Part shown: positions 1 through 8,509 of the stretch, one piece after another
How the letters are laid out: every line of letters starts with the position of its first letter
Numbering within the stretch: the stretch's first letter is position 1
NCBI RefSeq assembly: GCF_016653635.2
Contig: NZ_CP067422.1
Coordinates: 1 to 64,000 of the forward strand
DNA from: Skermanella sp. TT6
GTDB lineage: Bacteria > Pseudomonadota > Alphaproteobacteria > Azospirillales > Azospirillaceae
Length of the DNA stretch: 64,000 nt
Direction of reading: 5' to 3'
Translations under genes and position numbers: made by a program
The notes under the pieces: generated by a model
Databases searched by the model: none
What the model saw: only the letters and a program-made list of their open reading frames with translations
Told to the model about the DNA's origin: nothing

Positions 1-3000
1 ATGCCGCCTGTCGCGATTGGCGCCGTCGCCGGTGCTGTGTCCTATTCCGTCGGAACCGTGATCGCCGGTACGACCTTCTACTGGGGCGCGATGGCAGCCT
101 CGGCCGCGCTGTCGGCCGCCATGGCGGGCGCGTCAATGTTGCTGGCGCCCGACGCGACGGATTTCAGCAGCCTCGCGCAAGATAGAACCCACACGGTTCG
201 GCAGGCGGTGGCGCCGCGGCAGGTTGTCTACGGCCAGATGCGCGTCGGCGGGCCGATCGTCTTCATCAATGTCCACGGCGATCTCGGTCCGGACGGCAAA
301 CCCACCGGCGTTAACAAGAACAAATGGTTAAATCTCGTCATTCCGCTCGCTTGCCATGAAGTGGAAGAGATCGGCGACATCTATCTCAACGATGAAAAGC
401 TGGATCTCGGCCCGGACGGTATTGTTAACTCCGGCACATATTACTTTAAAGGTGACTGGGGCGGAAACAATCCTTTGTCCTCGACTTGGGAACGCGGCAT
501 GGTCCGCGTCCGCAAATACCGTGGGGCTCCCGGTCAGGTCGCTGACCAGGGACTGATCAACGAGACCGCCTATCTGCCCGAGGAGGACCGCTGGACCGCC
601 GATTGCGTGGGGAATAATACCGCGTACATAGTCGTGACTATGGAGTGGCAGCAAAGTATATTTCAATCGGGTATCCCGAATATCACGGCGATCGTCAAGG
701 GCAAGAAAGTATTCGATCCCCGTGACGGCGTGACTCGTTACTCTGATAATGCCGCGCTGTGCATTCGGGACTATCTGCTGACTAAGTCAAAGGACGGCGG
801 TATCGGGGCGCTGGCGGATGAACTTCTGGATACCAGTTGGTCCGCTCAGGCGAACATTTGTGACGAACTGGTTCCCCTCGCCGACGGGTCGAGCGAAAGG
901 CGCTACGTGCTGAACGGCACGATCGAACTCTCCGCGGCCAATAGTCCGAAGAATACCGCGGAGGCGATGCTCACGGCGTGCGGCGGTAACCTCGCCTATG
1001 CCGGCGGCAAGTGGCGTCTGCTGGTCGGTGCCTACCGGACGCCCAGCGTCACGCTGACCGACAACGATTTCCGCGGCTCCGTCCAGATCCAGACCCGGAC
1101 CTCCCGGCGCGACTCGTTCAACGCCGTCAAGGGCATTTACACCGACCCGACGAACCTGTTCCAGCCGACCGACTACCCGGTCGTGGCGTCGGACACCTTC
1201 ATGGCCCAGGATGGCGGCCACCGCACGTTCCGCGAACTGGATCTGCCGTTCACGACCTCGGCCAGCGCGGCCCAGCGTCTGGCAAAAATGGATTTGCTCA
1301 AATCCAGGCAGCCGATCGTCGTCTCCGCCCAGTGCAAACTCACTGCCTTCAGGCTCCAGGTCGGCGACGTGGTGATGGTCACGCGCGAGAGGCAAGGCTG
1401 GATTAACAAGGCATTCGAGGTCACGGAATGGCGCTTGGCCGTCGATGGCGAGGCCGGCATCGGTGTCGATCTCACGCTCCGGGAGACATCGCCCGAGGCG
1501 TATGACTGGCAGACCTCCGAGGAGCAGACGGTCGATCCGGCACCCAACAGCCAGCTTCCGGACTGGAGGAACGTCCCCGAAGTCACCAACCTCAGCGTTG
1601 ATTCGTCGAACTCCCAGGTCATCGAGGGCAGCGACGGCGGCCTGATCTCCCGCGCGCTGGTGACCTGGACGGCGCCGGGCGATGTCTTCGTGGACAGTTT
1701 CGAGATCCAGTGGAAGTTGGCCGGCGATGCCAACTGGACCTACAGCGCGACCTCGACCTCGACCAGCTACTCGATCGACAACCTACCGGTCGGCCTCGTG
1801 ATCGATGTCCGGGTCAGGGCGCGCAATTCGTTGGGTGTTTACGGCAACTTCGTCACGATCCTGGGCCACCAGATCGCCGGCTACTCCGGCCGGGCCAACC
1901 CGGCGGTCGTCAACCTCAAGGTGGTCGGTTCGGCCGCTGGGGCTCCCGGCGTGTTCAATACCAGGGATGTGACCTTCGCGTGGGACAACACCAGCATCGG
2001 CCCGGTGTTGTTTGATCGCTATATCGTCGAGATCCGCGACGCCACGACCAACGCCCTGCGGCGGTCGGTCGAGACGCGCGACAACACCTACACGTATCTT
2101 TTCGATGATAATCAGCGCGATAGCCTGAAACGCTCGTTCGTCGTGAGCGTCCGAGTCCGGAACAAGCTCGGAGCCCTGTCGGCCGCGACGACACTGACGG
2201 CAACCAACCCGCCGCCCGGCCTGCCCACGGCTGTGTCGCTGGCCGGTAACTTCCGCTCGATTTCGTTGCGCTACACGCCGCCGTCCGACCTGGATTTCGA
2301 GGGGATTTTGGTTTGGGTCGGCACGGCGACCAACTTCGTGCGCGACGCCGCGTCGCTCCGCTACCAGGGACCGGACACCTTCATCGTCCTCGATGCCGCT
2401 CCGGGCCAGACCTATTATATAAGGTATGCCTGCTTCGATGCCTTCGGGGTCGATGGCGTCACGCAGAGCAGCGAGCAGACGGTCGCGACGATCAAGATCT
2501 CCCACGCGGATCTGGTCGAGGAACTGATCGACAAAACCAATCTGGTCCCGGCCCTCTACGACAGGGTCGAGCTTATCCCGATCCTGGAGACCAGGATCAG
2601 CACAGAAGAGACGACCCGGCAGACCGCAATCGAGACACTGAGCCAGCGGGTCGATACCATCTCGGCCCAGACCGGCTCCAAAACCTACCGGCAGGCGGCG
2701 GCCCCCACTTCGGGCATGAACGCGGGTGACCTGTGGTTCGATACCGATGATTCGAACAAGGTTTACCGCTACAGCGGTTCGGCGTGGCAGCTAACCGATG
2801 ACACCCGGATCTCCGGCAACGCCGCCGCGATCCAGACCGAAACGACAGCGCGGATCAACGCGGTCTCGACCCTGGCGTCGCAGGTGACGACGATCCAGAC
2901 CGAGGTCGATGGGCACACGACGGCGATCCAGGAGTCGGCCTCCAGCATCGACGGCCTGGAAGCCCAGTACACGGTTAAAATTGATAACAACGGGCATGTC

Positions 3001-4842
3001 AGCGGCTTCGGCCTAGCGAGCAATTCGCGGACGGGGACGCCCGTCAGTGCCTTCGTGGTCAACGCCGACAAGTTCGCCTTGGCGAAGCCGACGGCGGGCC
3101 TGACCAACCCGGTGATCCCCTTCATCGTCGATACCTCCAGCACGCCGCCCGTGCTGTCGTTCACCGGCGTGATCAGCGCCGATCAGGTGCAATCGGGGAC
3201 CATCGATACCGAAACGCTGTTCATCGGCGGTTCCAATCTAGTTCTCGACGGCCCGAGCAAGACGATCAAGGTCAAGAACGGCACGACCGATGTCGTCAAG
3301 ATGGGCCTGCTCAGCGGCACAACCAACTACGGCATCGAGATCCGGGGCACTGACGGAGCCCTGGTGCTGTCGAGCGGCACCGGCGTTCCGGCCGCCAAGG
3401 TCTCGGGCCTCGGCGGGCTGGCGACCAAGGACACGGTGGGTGGCGCGGAGATCGTCGCCGGTCGCGGCATCAACATGCTGTACAACGCCGACCCGGTCCT
3501 CGGCTCCACCGATGGATGGAAGACCTCCGACAACTCGACCGGCCGGGTGGTCACGCTGGGGATCAATCCCGATGCCAACAACACCATTCCAGGGGCCGGC
3601 GTCCTCTTCTGGAGCATTCCGACGGCGGCGACGAGCGGTACGGCCTTCACGATCGCCAACGACGGCCAGTCCGGCTTCAGGTATCCCGTGATCGCCGGGA
3701 GGCGGTACGAGGCCCATGCCCTGATGGGAATATATCGGGCGGCCTACGTCCACATCTCGATCTACTTCTTCAACGCGACGGGCGGGTTGACCGGCAGTTT
3801 CCACGGCAACCAGATCACCAATACCAGCCAGTTTGTCAGGCTGAATCAGCTTGGTCAGTCCTCGGTCTTCGCGACGGCTCCGGCCAACAGTGTGACGGCG
3901 TCGATCCGTTTCTGGTGCCAGTGCAATACGGGAACCAACCCCTACGGCATCGCGACGCGGGCCTACTTCGGCGAGGCGACCGCTGCGCAGACGGAACTGT
4001 CACCCTGGTCCCCCGGCCCGATGCCGGTCAGCGCGGCCGGCGTCAACGGCCTGGGCGATCTCGCCATCATGGACAGCGTCAACTGGGACGTGGTCGGCGG
4101 CAAGCCGGTGTTCGGCAGCTTCGCGACCCTGTCCCAGATCACCCAGTCGAATGCCTCCACTTTCATCGGGGCCGCCGCGATTGGCAGTGCCCATATCAGC
4201 TTGCTGACGGCGGACAAGCTCGCGGCCGGCAATTTGCGGACCGACACCTTCCTGAGCGCCAACAACGGCGTGGTGGTCCTCGATGGTCGCGAGGGCGGCC
4301 GGCTGACGATGAACGATCCCCGGACCGGCCGCAACCGCGTCTGGATCGGGCACAAATCGCTCCAGGACTATGGGTTCTGGCTGAACGCCTACGACGGTAC
4401 CGAGATCTTCGGCATGTCCGGGCTCAATGGCGCGTACATTCGTGACCTCAGCGTCGATACCCTGAAGATCGCCAGCGAAGCGGTTCTGGTGCCGAGGTCG
4501 GCAACCACCACCACCGCCAGGGTGGGCAACGGGACGTTCCAGCAGGTCCTCCAGTTCCCGATCGTGATGAAACAACCCGGACGCCTGATCATGCTGGTCA
4601 GCCTCAGCCAGTCCTTCCCCGGCGGTAACCGCAACTGGACCGTGCGCGGGCAGATCTATAAGAGCGACGGAACGAATTATCTCGTCGATCGATGGGGAGG
4701 TGCGTGGAATGACGCCATCGCTCTGAGTGGTGACACGCTGTGTCCGGCGGGAACTCACACGTGCGTGGTGTGGTGGCTGGCTCAGGACTCAACTGTAAGA
4801 TTTAATCAGGCCAACATGGTCGTGCTCGGAGCCATGCGATGA
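1..4842 (+). CDS. Phage tail tip / host specificity protein (J-like)
   Basis: A 1613-residue protein typical in size and layout of the central tail fibre (protein J family) of siphophages, which sits at the tail tip and recognises the host. The N-terminus is Ala/Gly-rich and hydrophobic (residues about 5-50), followed by the conserved tail-hub region with 'RQVVYGQMRVGGPIVF' near residue 75. Fibronectin-III-like beta repeats follow (about 520-830), then a coiled-coil stalk rich in 'TEETTRQTAIETLSQRV'-type heptads (about 860-985), then a DUF1983-like segment ('YTVKIDNNGHVSGFG', about 990) and a long Gly/Thr-rich C-terminal half that would carry receptor binding. The ATG is the first base of the window, so an upstream start cannot be excluded, but the N-terminal sequence looks natural. 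It overlaps the next gene by four bases (ATGA), showing a late-gene operon. Confidence 0.88.
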   Translation: MPPVAIGAVAGAVSYSVGTVIAGTTFYWGAMAASAALSAAMAGASMLLAPDATDFSSLAQDRTHTVRQAVAPRQVVYGQMRVGGPIVFINVHGDLGPDGKPTGVNKNKWLNLVIPLACHEVEEIGDIYLNDEKLDLGPDGIVNSGTYYFKGDWGGNNPLSSTWERGMVRVRKYRGAPGQVADQGLINETAYLPEEDRWTADCVGNNTAYIVVTMEWQQSIFQSGIPNITAIVKGKKVFDPRDGVTRYSDNAALCIRDYLLTKSKDGGIGALADELLDTSWSAQANICDELVPLADGSSERRYVLNGTIELSAANSPKNTAEAMLTACGGNLAYAGGKWRLLVGAYRTPSVTLTDNDFRGSVQIQTRTSRRDSFNAVKGIYTDPTNLFQPTDYPVVASDTFMAQDGGHRTFRELDLPFTTSASAAQRLAKMDLLKSRQPIVVSAQCKLTAFRLQVGDVVMVTRERQGWINKAFEVTEWRLAVDGEAGIGVDLTLRETSPEAYDWQTSEEQTVDPAPNSQLPDWRNVPEVTNLSVDSSNSQVIEGSDGGLISRALVTWTAPGDVFVDSFEIQWKLAGDANWTYSATSTSTSYSIDNLPVGLVIDVRVRARNSLGVYGNFVTILGHQIAGYSGRANPAVVNLKVVGSAAGAPGVFNTRDVTFAWDNTSIGPVLFDRYIVEIRDATTNALRRSVETRDNTYTYLFDDNQRDSLKRSFVVSVRVRNKLGALSAATTLTATNPPPGLPTAVSLAGNFRSISLRYTPPSDLDFEGILVWVGTATNFVRDAASLRYQGPDTFIVLDAAPGQTYYIRYACFDAFGVDGVTQSSEQTVATIKISHADLVEELIDKTNLVPALYDRVELIPILETRISTEETTRQTAIETLSQRVDTISAQTGSKTYRQAAAPTSGMNAGDLWFDTDDSNKVYRYSGSAWQLTDDTRISGNAAAIQTETTARINAVSTLASQVTTIQTEVDGHTTAIQESASSIDGLEAQYTVKIDNNGHVSGFGLASNSRTGTPVSAFVVNADKFALAKPTAGLTNPVIPFIVDTSSTPPVLSFTGVISADQVQSGTIDTETLFIGGSNLVLDGPSKTIKVKNGTTDVVKMGLLSGTTNYGIEIRGTDGALVLSSGTGVPAAKVSGLGGLATKDTVGGAEIVAGRGINMLYNADPVLGSTDGWKTSDNSTGRVVTLGINPDANNTIPGAGVLFWSIPTAATSGTAFTIANDGQSGFRYPVIAGRRYEAHALMGIYRAAYVHISIYFFNATGGLTGSFHGNQITNTSQFVRLNQLGQSSVFATAPANSVTASIRFWCQCNTGTNPYGIATRAYFGEATAAQTELSPWSPGPMPVSAAGVNGLGDLAIMDSVNWDVVGGKPVFGSFATLSQITQSNASTFIGAAAIGSAHISLLTADKLAAGNLRTDTFLSANNGVVVLDGREGGRLTMNDPRTGRNRVWIGHKSLQDYGFWLNAYDGTEIFGMSGLNGAYIRDLSVDTLKIASEAVLVPRSATTTTARVGNGTFQQVLQFPIVMKQPGRLIMLVSLSQSFPGGNRNWTVRGQIYKSDGTNYLVDRWGGAWNDAIALSGDTLCPAGTHTCVVWWLAQDSTVRFNQANMVVLGAMR

Positions 4843-5591
4843 CAAACACCTATTTCGCCTTCTTCACGCCGGCCGACGATCCCGTGGCAGGCAGTAGCGA
4901 TCGGCTTCCGATCCGCTTCGTCTACAACGGCAGCGAGGCGGAGGCCGATCAGATCCTGATCGAGCTTCAGGTCGATGACCCGGACATGAAGATGCTGGGC
5001 ACCGACAAGCCGATCTCGCCCTCGACCCACGACATCCTTGTCCAGAGCTTCATCGTCGTAAAAGAGGTCGATGGCGGGCTTAAGTACTGGGCCTTCTTCG
5101 AAACGGCCGACACGTCGGGCAAGATCCTCTACATCCTACACATCACACCCGAGGAGGCCCTGATCCACAAGACCGTCAACCCGGCGCTGTCCTACATCGA
5201 GGTCGATGAGGGGGTAGATTCCGGCAGCTACTTGGTGGACAACTCCGATGGTGATCCACCGCCCGGCACAGGGGGCGGAGAGAGCGGTAACGGTTACGGC
5301 TCGAAGTCTTACTTCAACACCCCCTGGGACCCCCTGTCGGTGGCGTTCTCCACCCTCAGCCCGGCAGCCGGCAGCCCGGCGACCCTGACGGGATCGGCCG
5401 CCATCAACTTCCCGGTGGGAACCACCGTGACGTTGGTCAAGGACATGACTACCGCCGCCGGCATCACGGAGCAGGTCTACACCCATGTCAGCGGGACGTT
5501 CTCGTTCACCTCGAACCTCAAGGCCCCGCATCGCCTGCGGTTCGAGCATCCCGATTACGTGACCGAGGAGGTTACGATAAATGTCATTTAA
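4839..5591 (+). CDS. Hypothetical phage late protein (250 aa)
   Basis: Starts with the ATGA overlap on the tail tip gene and overlaps the following gene by 11 bases, so it is translated as part of the tail operon. The N-terminal part ('TNTYFAFFTPADDP') is followed by a likely beta-rich body; residues about 140-160 are a Gly/Asp/Pro-rich hinge ('PPPGTGGGESGNGYGSKSY'), and the last 75 residues look like an Ig or carboxypeptidase-regulatory-like beta-sandwich ('TLTGSAAINFPVGTTVTLV'). This suggests an accessory tail-fibre or decoration protein. I do not recognise a family; the tail role is inferred from position. Confidence 0.7.
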   Translation: MTNTYFAFFTPADDPVAGSSDRLPIRFVYNGSEAEADQILIELQVDDPDMKMLGTDKPISPSTHDILVQSFIVVKEVDGGLKYWAFFETADTSGKILYILHITPEEALIHKTVNPALSYIEVDEGVDSGSYLVDNSDGDPPPGTGGGESGNGYGSKSYFNTPWDPLSVAFSTLSPAAGSPATLTGSAAINFPVGTTVTLVKDMTTAAGITEQVYTHVSGTFSFTSNLKAPHRLRFEHPDYVTEEVTINVI

Positions 5592-6438
5592 CTACACGGT
5601 CACGGTCCAGCCGGTCGCCAACCTGACCGCCGTCGGCGGCGTCCAGTCGGTGCTGCTGACCTGGGAGAACCCGGCGGACTACACCCGCGTCGAGGTCTGG
5701 AGCAGCACCACGGACAATTTCGCCACGGCGACCAAGCTGGGCTCGACGACGGACGTGAAGTTCATCGACGAGGACCGGATCGCCACCGTCGAGCGGTTCT
5801 ACTGGGTGCGCGTGGTGCGGACCTACGCGGCGAGCGACACCAAGTACTCGACCCTGGTCAGTGCGTCCGCGATCCCCACCGGCGCCAGCGTCGGCCCGGC
5901 CAGTGTCGATACCATCCACATCGCGGCCGACGCCGTGACGGACCGGACGATCATCGAGACCGTGGGCACCTGGGCACAGCGGGGCAAGGACCCCGGCAGC
6001 GGCGCTATCGTGCCGGTCAGCGACTGGTCTACCAATCTGCTGACCCTGGACTTCGAGGGCGACGGCTCCGCCATGATCATCGAGGTGATCGTCCAGCAGG
6101 CGGAGTCCTATCCGTTTTTCCGCGGGCCGGGGCAGGTCAGTTGCTCGATCCTGTGCGAGATCATCGACATGGAAGATCCCGACAACTGGGTCTGGATTGC
6201 CAGTTCGGATCTGCACGTCGAGTCCCATCTGGCCCAGCAGATGCCGATCAACCCGTCCCAGTGGTTCACCACCAGCTATTCGCGGGACTACCACCAGAAG
6301 TTTATCTTGCCGTCAACTGTGCCCGGCAAGCTCTACACGCTGCTGATCGATCAGACGATTTTTATCGATAATAACGACAATTTCTTCATGTTCGACAGCG
6401 GCAACGTCAAGGTTCTGTGGGAGATGTTCAAGCGATGA
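5581..6438 (+). CDS. Hypothetical phage tail-associated protein with Fn3-like N-terminus
   Basis: 285 residues. The first 100 residues read like a fibronectin-III module ('VTVQPVANLTAVGGVQSVLLTWENP', then 'YTRVEVWSSTTDNF' and 'RFYWVRVVRTYAASDTKYS'), the same fold type as the repeats in the tail tip protein upstream. The remaining residues include 'TDRTIIETVGTW' and a beta-rich domain of unknown function that could be a receptor-binding or trimerisation knob. Translationally coupled to both neighbours (11-base overlap upstream, ATGA overlap downstream). Probably a tail fibre or its accessory; no enzyme motif is seen. Confidence 0.7.
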   Translation: MSFNYTVTVQPVANLTAVGGVQSVLLTWENPADYTRVEVWSSTTDNFATATKLGSTTDVKFIDEDRIATVERFYWVRVVRTYAASDTKYSTLVSASAIPTGASVGPASVDTIHIAADAVTDRTIIETVGTWAQRGKDPGSGAIVPVSDWSTNLLTLDFEGDGSAMIIEVIVQQAESYPFFRGPGQVSCSILCEIIDMEDPDNWVWIASSDLHVESHLAQQMPINPSQWFTTSYSRDYHQKFILPSTVPGKLYTLLIDQTIFIDNNDNFFMFDSGNVKVLWEMFKR

Positions 6439-6611
6439 TACCCCGCTACGTCATTTACCATGTCGCCTCCGGCGTCATCGTCGCCGTGCTCACCGGCAAG
6501 CGGAGCTTTGCCGAGGTCAATCTCCGTGAGGGCGAGGCGATCGTCGAGCACCTCGGGCTGGTCAGTGCCGCCAAACACCGGGTGGTTGACGGAAAGGTGG
6601 TGCCGCGATGA
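6435..6611 (+). CDS. Small phage protein, 58 aa
   Basis: Begins at the ATG of an ATGA overlap with the preceding stop; a GTG 18 bases upstream in frame is less likely. The product 'MIPRYVIYHVASGVIVAVLTGKRSF...' has a beta-strand-like N-terminus and ends 'KHRVVDGKVVPR'. Its size and position after the tail fibres resemble small conserved late-operon proteins of unknown role. It also ends in an ATGA overlap with the next tiny gene. Confidence 0.55.
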   Translation: MIPRYVIYHVASGVIVAVLTGKRSFAEVNLREGEAIVEHLGLVSAAKHRVVDGKVVPR

Positions 6612-6718
6612 GCGAGGCCCGCTACATCCTGGCCCTGATGGCGAGCATCGTCGTCCTCGGCCCGGCGGCCGTGATGGCCGGCAGCCTGCTCCATACCCTG
6701 GTGCGGGGGTTGCCATGA
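6608..6718 (+). CDS. Single-span membrane miniprotein, 36 aa
   Basis: ATG lies in the ATGA overlap at 6608 and the TGA at 6716-6718 itself overlaps the next ATG. The product is almost entirely one hydrophobic helix (residues about 6-31, 'YILALMASIVVLGPAAVMAG') with a short charged N-terminus and an Arg near the end. Coupled start and stop on both sides support translation despite the length. Position in the late operon would fit a holin-like or lysis-accessory protein, but that is inference only. Confidence 0.5.
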   Translation: MSEARYILALMASIVVLGPAAVMAGSLLHTLVRGLP

Positions 6719-6915
6719 GGAAGCGGACCGAGGACCTCAGCGTCTGGGTCCTGACGGCCAAGCTGGTCCTGGTGGCGTGGCTGTTCATGAGCTTCACCAG
6801 CATGGCGCTGTTGGGCAGCGCCCACACCGCGGCGGTCTGGTGCCGCAAATACTCCGTCGCCGAGAACCCGGCCTGCCGGCTGGTCAACCACGTGCTCGTG
6901 ATCGAGGGGCACTGA
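6715..6915 (+). CDS. Small membrane protein, 66 aa (possible lysis accessory)
   Basis: Starts at the ATGA overlap, 'MRKRTEDLSVWVLTAKLVLV', with one clear transmembrane segment at about residues 10-35 and a C-terminal region holding two cysteines ('VWCRKYSVAENPACRL'). A basic N-terminus followed by a helix and a short extra-cytoplasmic tail with a possible disulfide is compatible with a spanin- or holin-like role, but no family is recognised. The stop overlaps the next start by one base (TGATG). Confidence 0.5.
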   Translation: MRKRTEDLSVWVLTAKLVLVAWLFMSFTSMALLGSAHTAAVWCRKYSVAENPACRLVNHVLVIEGH

Positions 6916-7196
6916 TGGCCGATGATCAGGAGCCGACCGTCATCCAGTTTCCCGGCGCGGTGCCGCCGAAGAAACCGCGCGCCAAGACCAAGCGCGGGCC
7001 GGTGGTGACCCAGCCCCAGGTGCCGCACGGCCGACTCCAGCTTGGGCCGATCCACTATTCCTGCCCGCAGTGCGCGACGCGGTCCGAGATCACCGGGCAG
7101 AACCTGATCTTCAGATCGATCGACGCCTACTGCACGGGGTGCGGGACCCTATTTAGGATTACAAACCCAGCATTTAGTACAAAGTCTAGCCGTTGA
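6915..7196 (+). CDS. Small zinc-ribbon protein, 93 aa
   Basis: Starts in a TGATG stop/start overlap. The first 45 residues are basic, Pro/Lys-rich and probably disordered ('PPKKPRAKTKRGP'). The C-terminal half carries two CxxC knuckles, 'CPQC' near residue 57 and 'CTGC' near residue 80, spaced as in a zinc ribbon. Likely a small nucleic-acid or protein binding adaptor encoded by the phage. It is the last plus-strand gene of the tail operon and its 3' end overlaps the opposing gene by 11 bases. Confidence 0.6.
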   Translation: MADDQEPTVIQFPGAVPPKKPRAKTKRGPVVTQPQVPHGRLQLGPIHYSCPQCATRSEITGQNLIFRSIDAYCTGCGTLFRITNPAFSTKSSR

Positions 7197-7536
7197 ACCC
7201 CGGCGGGGGCTCGACCCCGTAGACGTAATAGTAATCGCCCTCGCTGAGAAAAACGCCTTCCTCCCCGGCGACCGGGTAGTGGAGCACGGTGAAGCGGTTC
7301 CACTTGAACAGCTTGTTGAGCTTGCGCGCCAGCCCGTAGCAGTGGCCGGCGTTGGTGAATACTGTCCTAGAGTATTTGGGGCCGGGATAATCGACCAGCG
7401 TGTTCCGGCGCCGCAGCCCGACCGGCACACCGTCGAGGGCGAGGACGAACACGCCCTGGGCGCGCAGGATCTCGGTCGCCCTGAAGTCCCGCCCGATGTG
7501 CTGGGCCAGGATCTCGGGTTTCGGTCTTCCGGTCAC
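7186..7536 (-). CDS. Hypothetical prophage protein, 116 aa
   Basis: I chose the GTG at 7536 because a strong GGAGGAGA ribosome site lies four bases upstream of it; an upstream in-frame ATG at 7593 has no comparable site. The product ('TGRPKPEILAQHIGRDF...') contains a basic N-terminal helix and a Tyr/Phe-rich C-terminus ('SEGDYYYVYGVEPPPGF'). No family recognised. It is transcribed toward the tail operon, so it belongs to a separate prophage transcription unit with the 72-residue gene upstream. Confidence 0.5.
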   Translation of the reverse strand: MTGRPKPEILAQHIGRDFRATEILRAQGVFVLALDGVPVGLRRRNTLVDYPGPKYSRTVFTNAGHCYGLARKLNKLFKWNRFTVLHYPVAGEEGVFLSEGDYYYVYGVEPPPGFNG

Positions 7537-7622
7537 GGTCTCTCCTCCGCGGTCAGGAGCGGGGTCGGCCAGGGGATGCGATTGAGCAGCCACATGGACC
7601 CAGGATTGCGCCGACCCCTGCC

Positions 7623-7841
7623 CTACTTATCCGGTGGGGCCTGCGGCCACGGCGGGGCGTCCTGCCGGCGGCGCCAGTCGCGGATCGCTCCGCTGACCGC
7701 CTGGAGGGCGGCCACCCAGGCGCGTCGGTTCTCCCGCGTGGGATCGCGGCGGTACCGCTCGTAGACCACCTCGTGGATCTGATAGCAGACCTCGACCACC
7801 GGGCAGTCGGGCCAGTGCGGCAGGGGCGGGAGATCCGGCAT
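7623..7841 (-). CDS. Hypothetical prophage protein, 72 aa
   Basis: Preceded by an AGGAGG ribosome site at a good distance from ATG 7841. The predicted protein is Trp/Arg-rich and mostly helical ('MPDLPPLPHWPDCPVVEVCYQ', then 'RRDPTRENRRAWVAALQAV', 'IRDWRRRQDAPPWP'), with two cysteines at 13 and 19. No known family. Its small size and location suggest a phage accessory function. Confidence 0.45.
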   Translation of the reverse strand: MPDLPPLPHWPDCPVVEVCYQIHEVVYERYRRDPTRENRRAWVAALQAVSGAIRDWRRRQDAPPWPQAPPDK

Positions 7842-8329
7842 CGCTCCGGTCCTCCTGACTGCCCGCGGTGGTCCTGATCCTGGCGGTATTTACCGCCCGG
7901 CCCGGCGTGGAAAAAAGATCGGTCGCCGGCCGGTTCAACCACCGGCAGCACCAGATCTTGTGTCAAGCCCCCTGCCCGGCGCCCGGATCGGCCGGAATAA
8001 CTTCTACTCTGCCGGGAGCCCGTTGAGATCACAGGGGAAAGCGCCGGTTCGAGGCGACCGATAAGGGATGTTACGGAAAACCGCCAGAGTGAGACCGCCA
8101 GGACGCCGAACCGGAAAGCCTTGGTCCAGCCGACACGTGCTTGCTGATCGAACATCGCGAGAATTATCTTTGATTTAATAAATCCACCTTATGGTTGAGT
8201 GCTTTTCATCGTAAATCCTTGCTGTGGGCGATCTCATGCTATATATTACCCATCAGGATAGTTTTCCTTCACGGGAAAACGATCTAAATAGTTCGTCATG
8301 TGCCACATGCGGCACGGGGGACATCAAAC
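7842..8329. other. Prophage intergenic stretch, no confident gene
   Basis: About 490 bases between the 72-residue gene and the small membrane protein. The right half (8150-8330) is visibly AT-richer ('ttatctttgatttaataaatcc', 'ctatatattacccatcagg') and probably holds promoters. A minus-strand open frame through 8155 lacks a ribosome site and a recognisable product. I see no tRNA and no convincing att core here. Confidence 0.4.
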
Positions 8330-8509
8330 ATGAACCCGTGGCTTGTTGAGAAATTAGTGGGTTGGGTAATACCGCTATCATGCGTGATAATCGGTTGGAT
8401 CTGCTTGAGCTTCATCAAGCAGGGAATGGGGTCCACTGCATCCACTGTAGCCTCAATTATCCTTTTTATCGTTTGTGGGCTTCTTCTTTGGTATCGGCGG
8501 GGGCGGTAA
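8330..8509 (+). CDS. Small two-span membrane protein, 59 aa
   Basis: ATG 8330 follows a purine-rich CGGGGGAC site; an in-frame GTG at 8300 would add ten residues without hydrophobic content. The product 'MNPWLVEKLVGWVIPLSCV...' has two predicted membrane spans (about 10-28 and 37-54) joined by a short loop 'SFIKQGMGSTAST' and ends in 'WYRRGR', a cytoplasmic basic tail. The last 57 bases overlap the convergent accessory gene. Holin-like size and topology, but no family recognised; base composition is AT-richer than the host, as for the neighbouring gene. Confidence 0.5.
   Translation: MNPWLVEKLVGWVIPLSCVIIGWICLSFIKQGMGSTASTVASIILFIVCGLLLWYRRGR

Noticed and set aside
7553-8155. Minus-strand 200-codon frame in the prophage
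   Set aside because: Overlaps the better-supported 72-residue gene in another frame and lacks a ribosome site.
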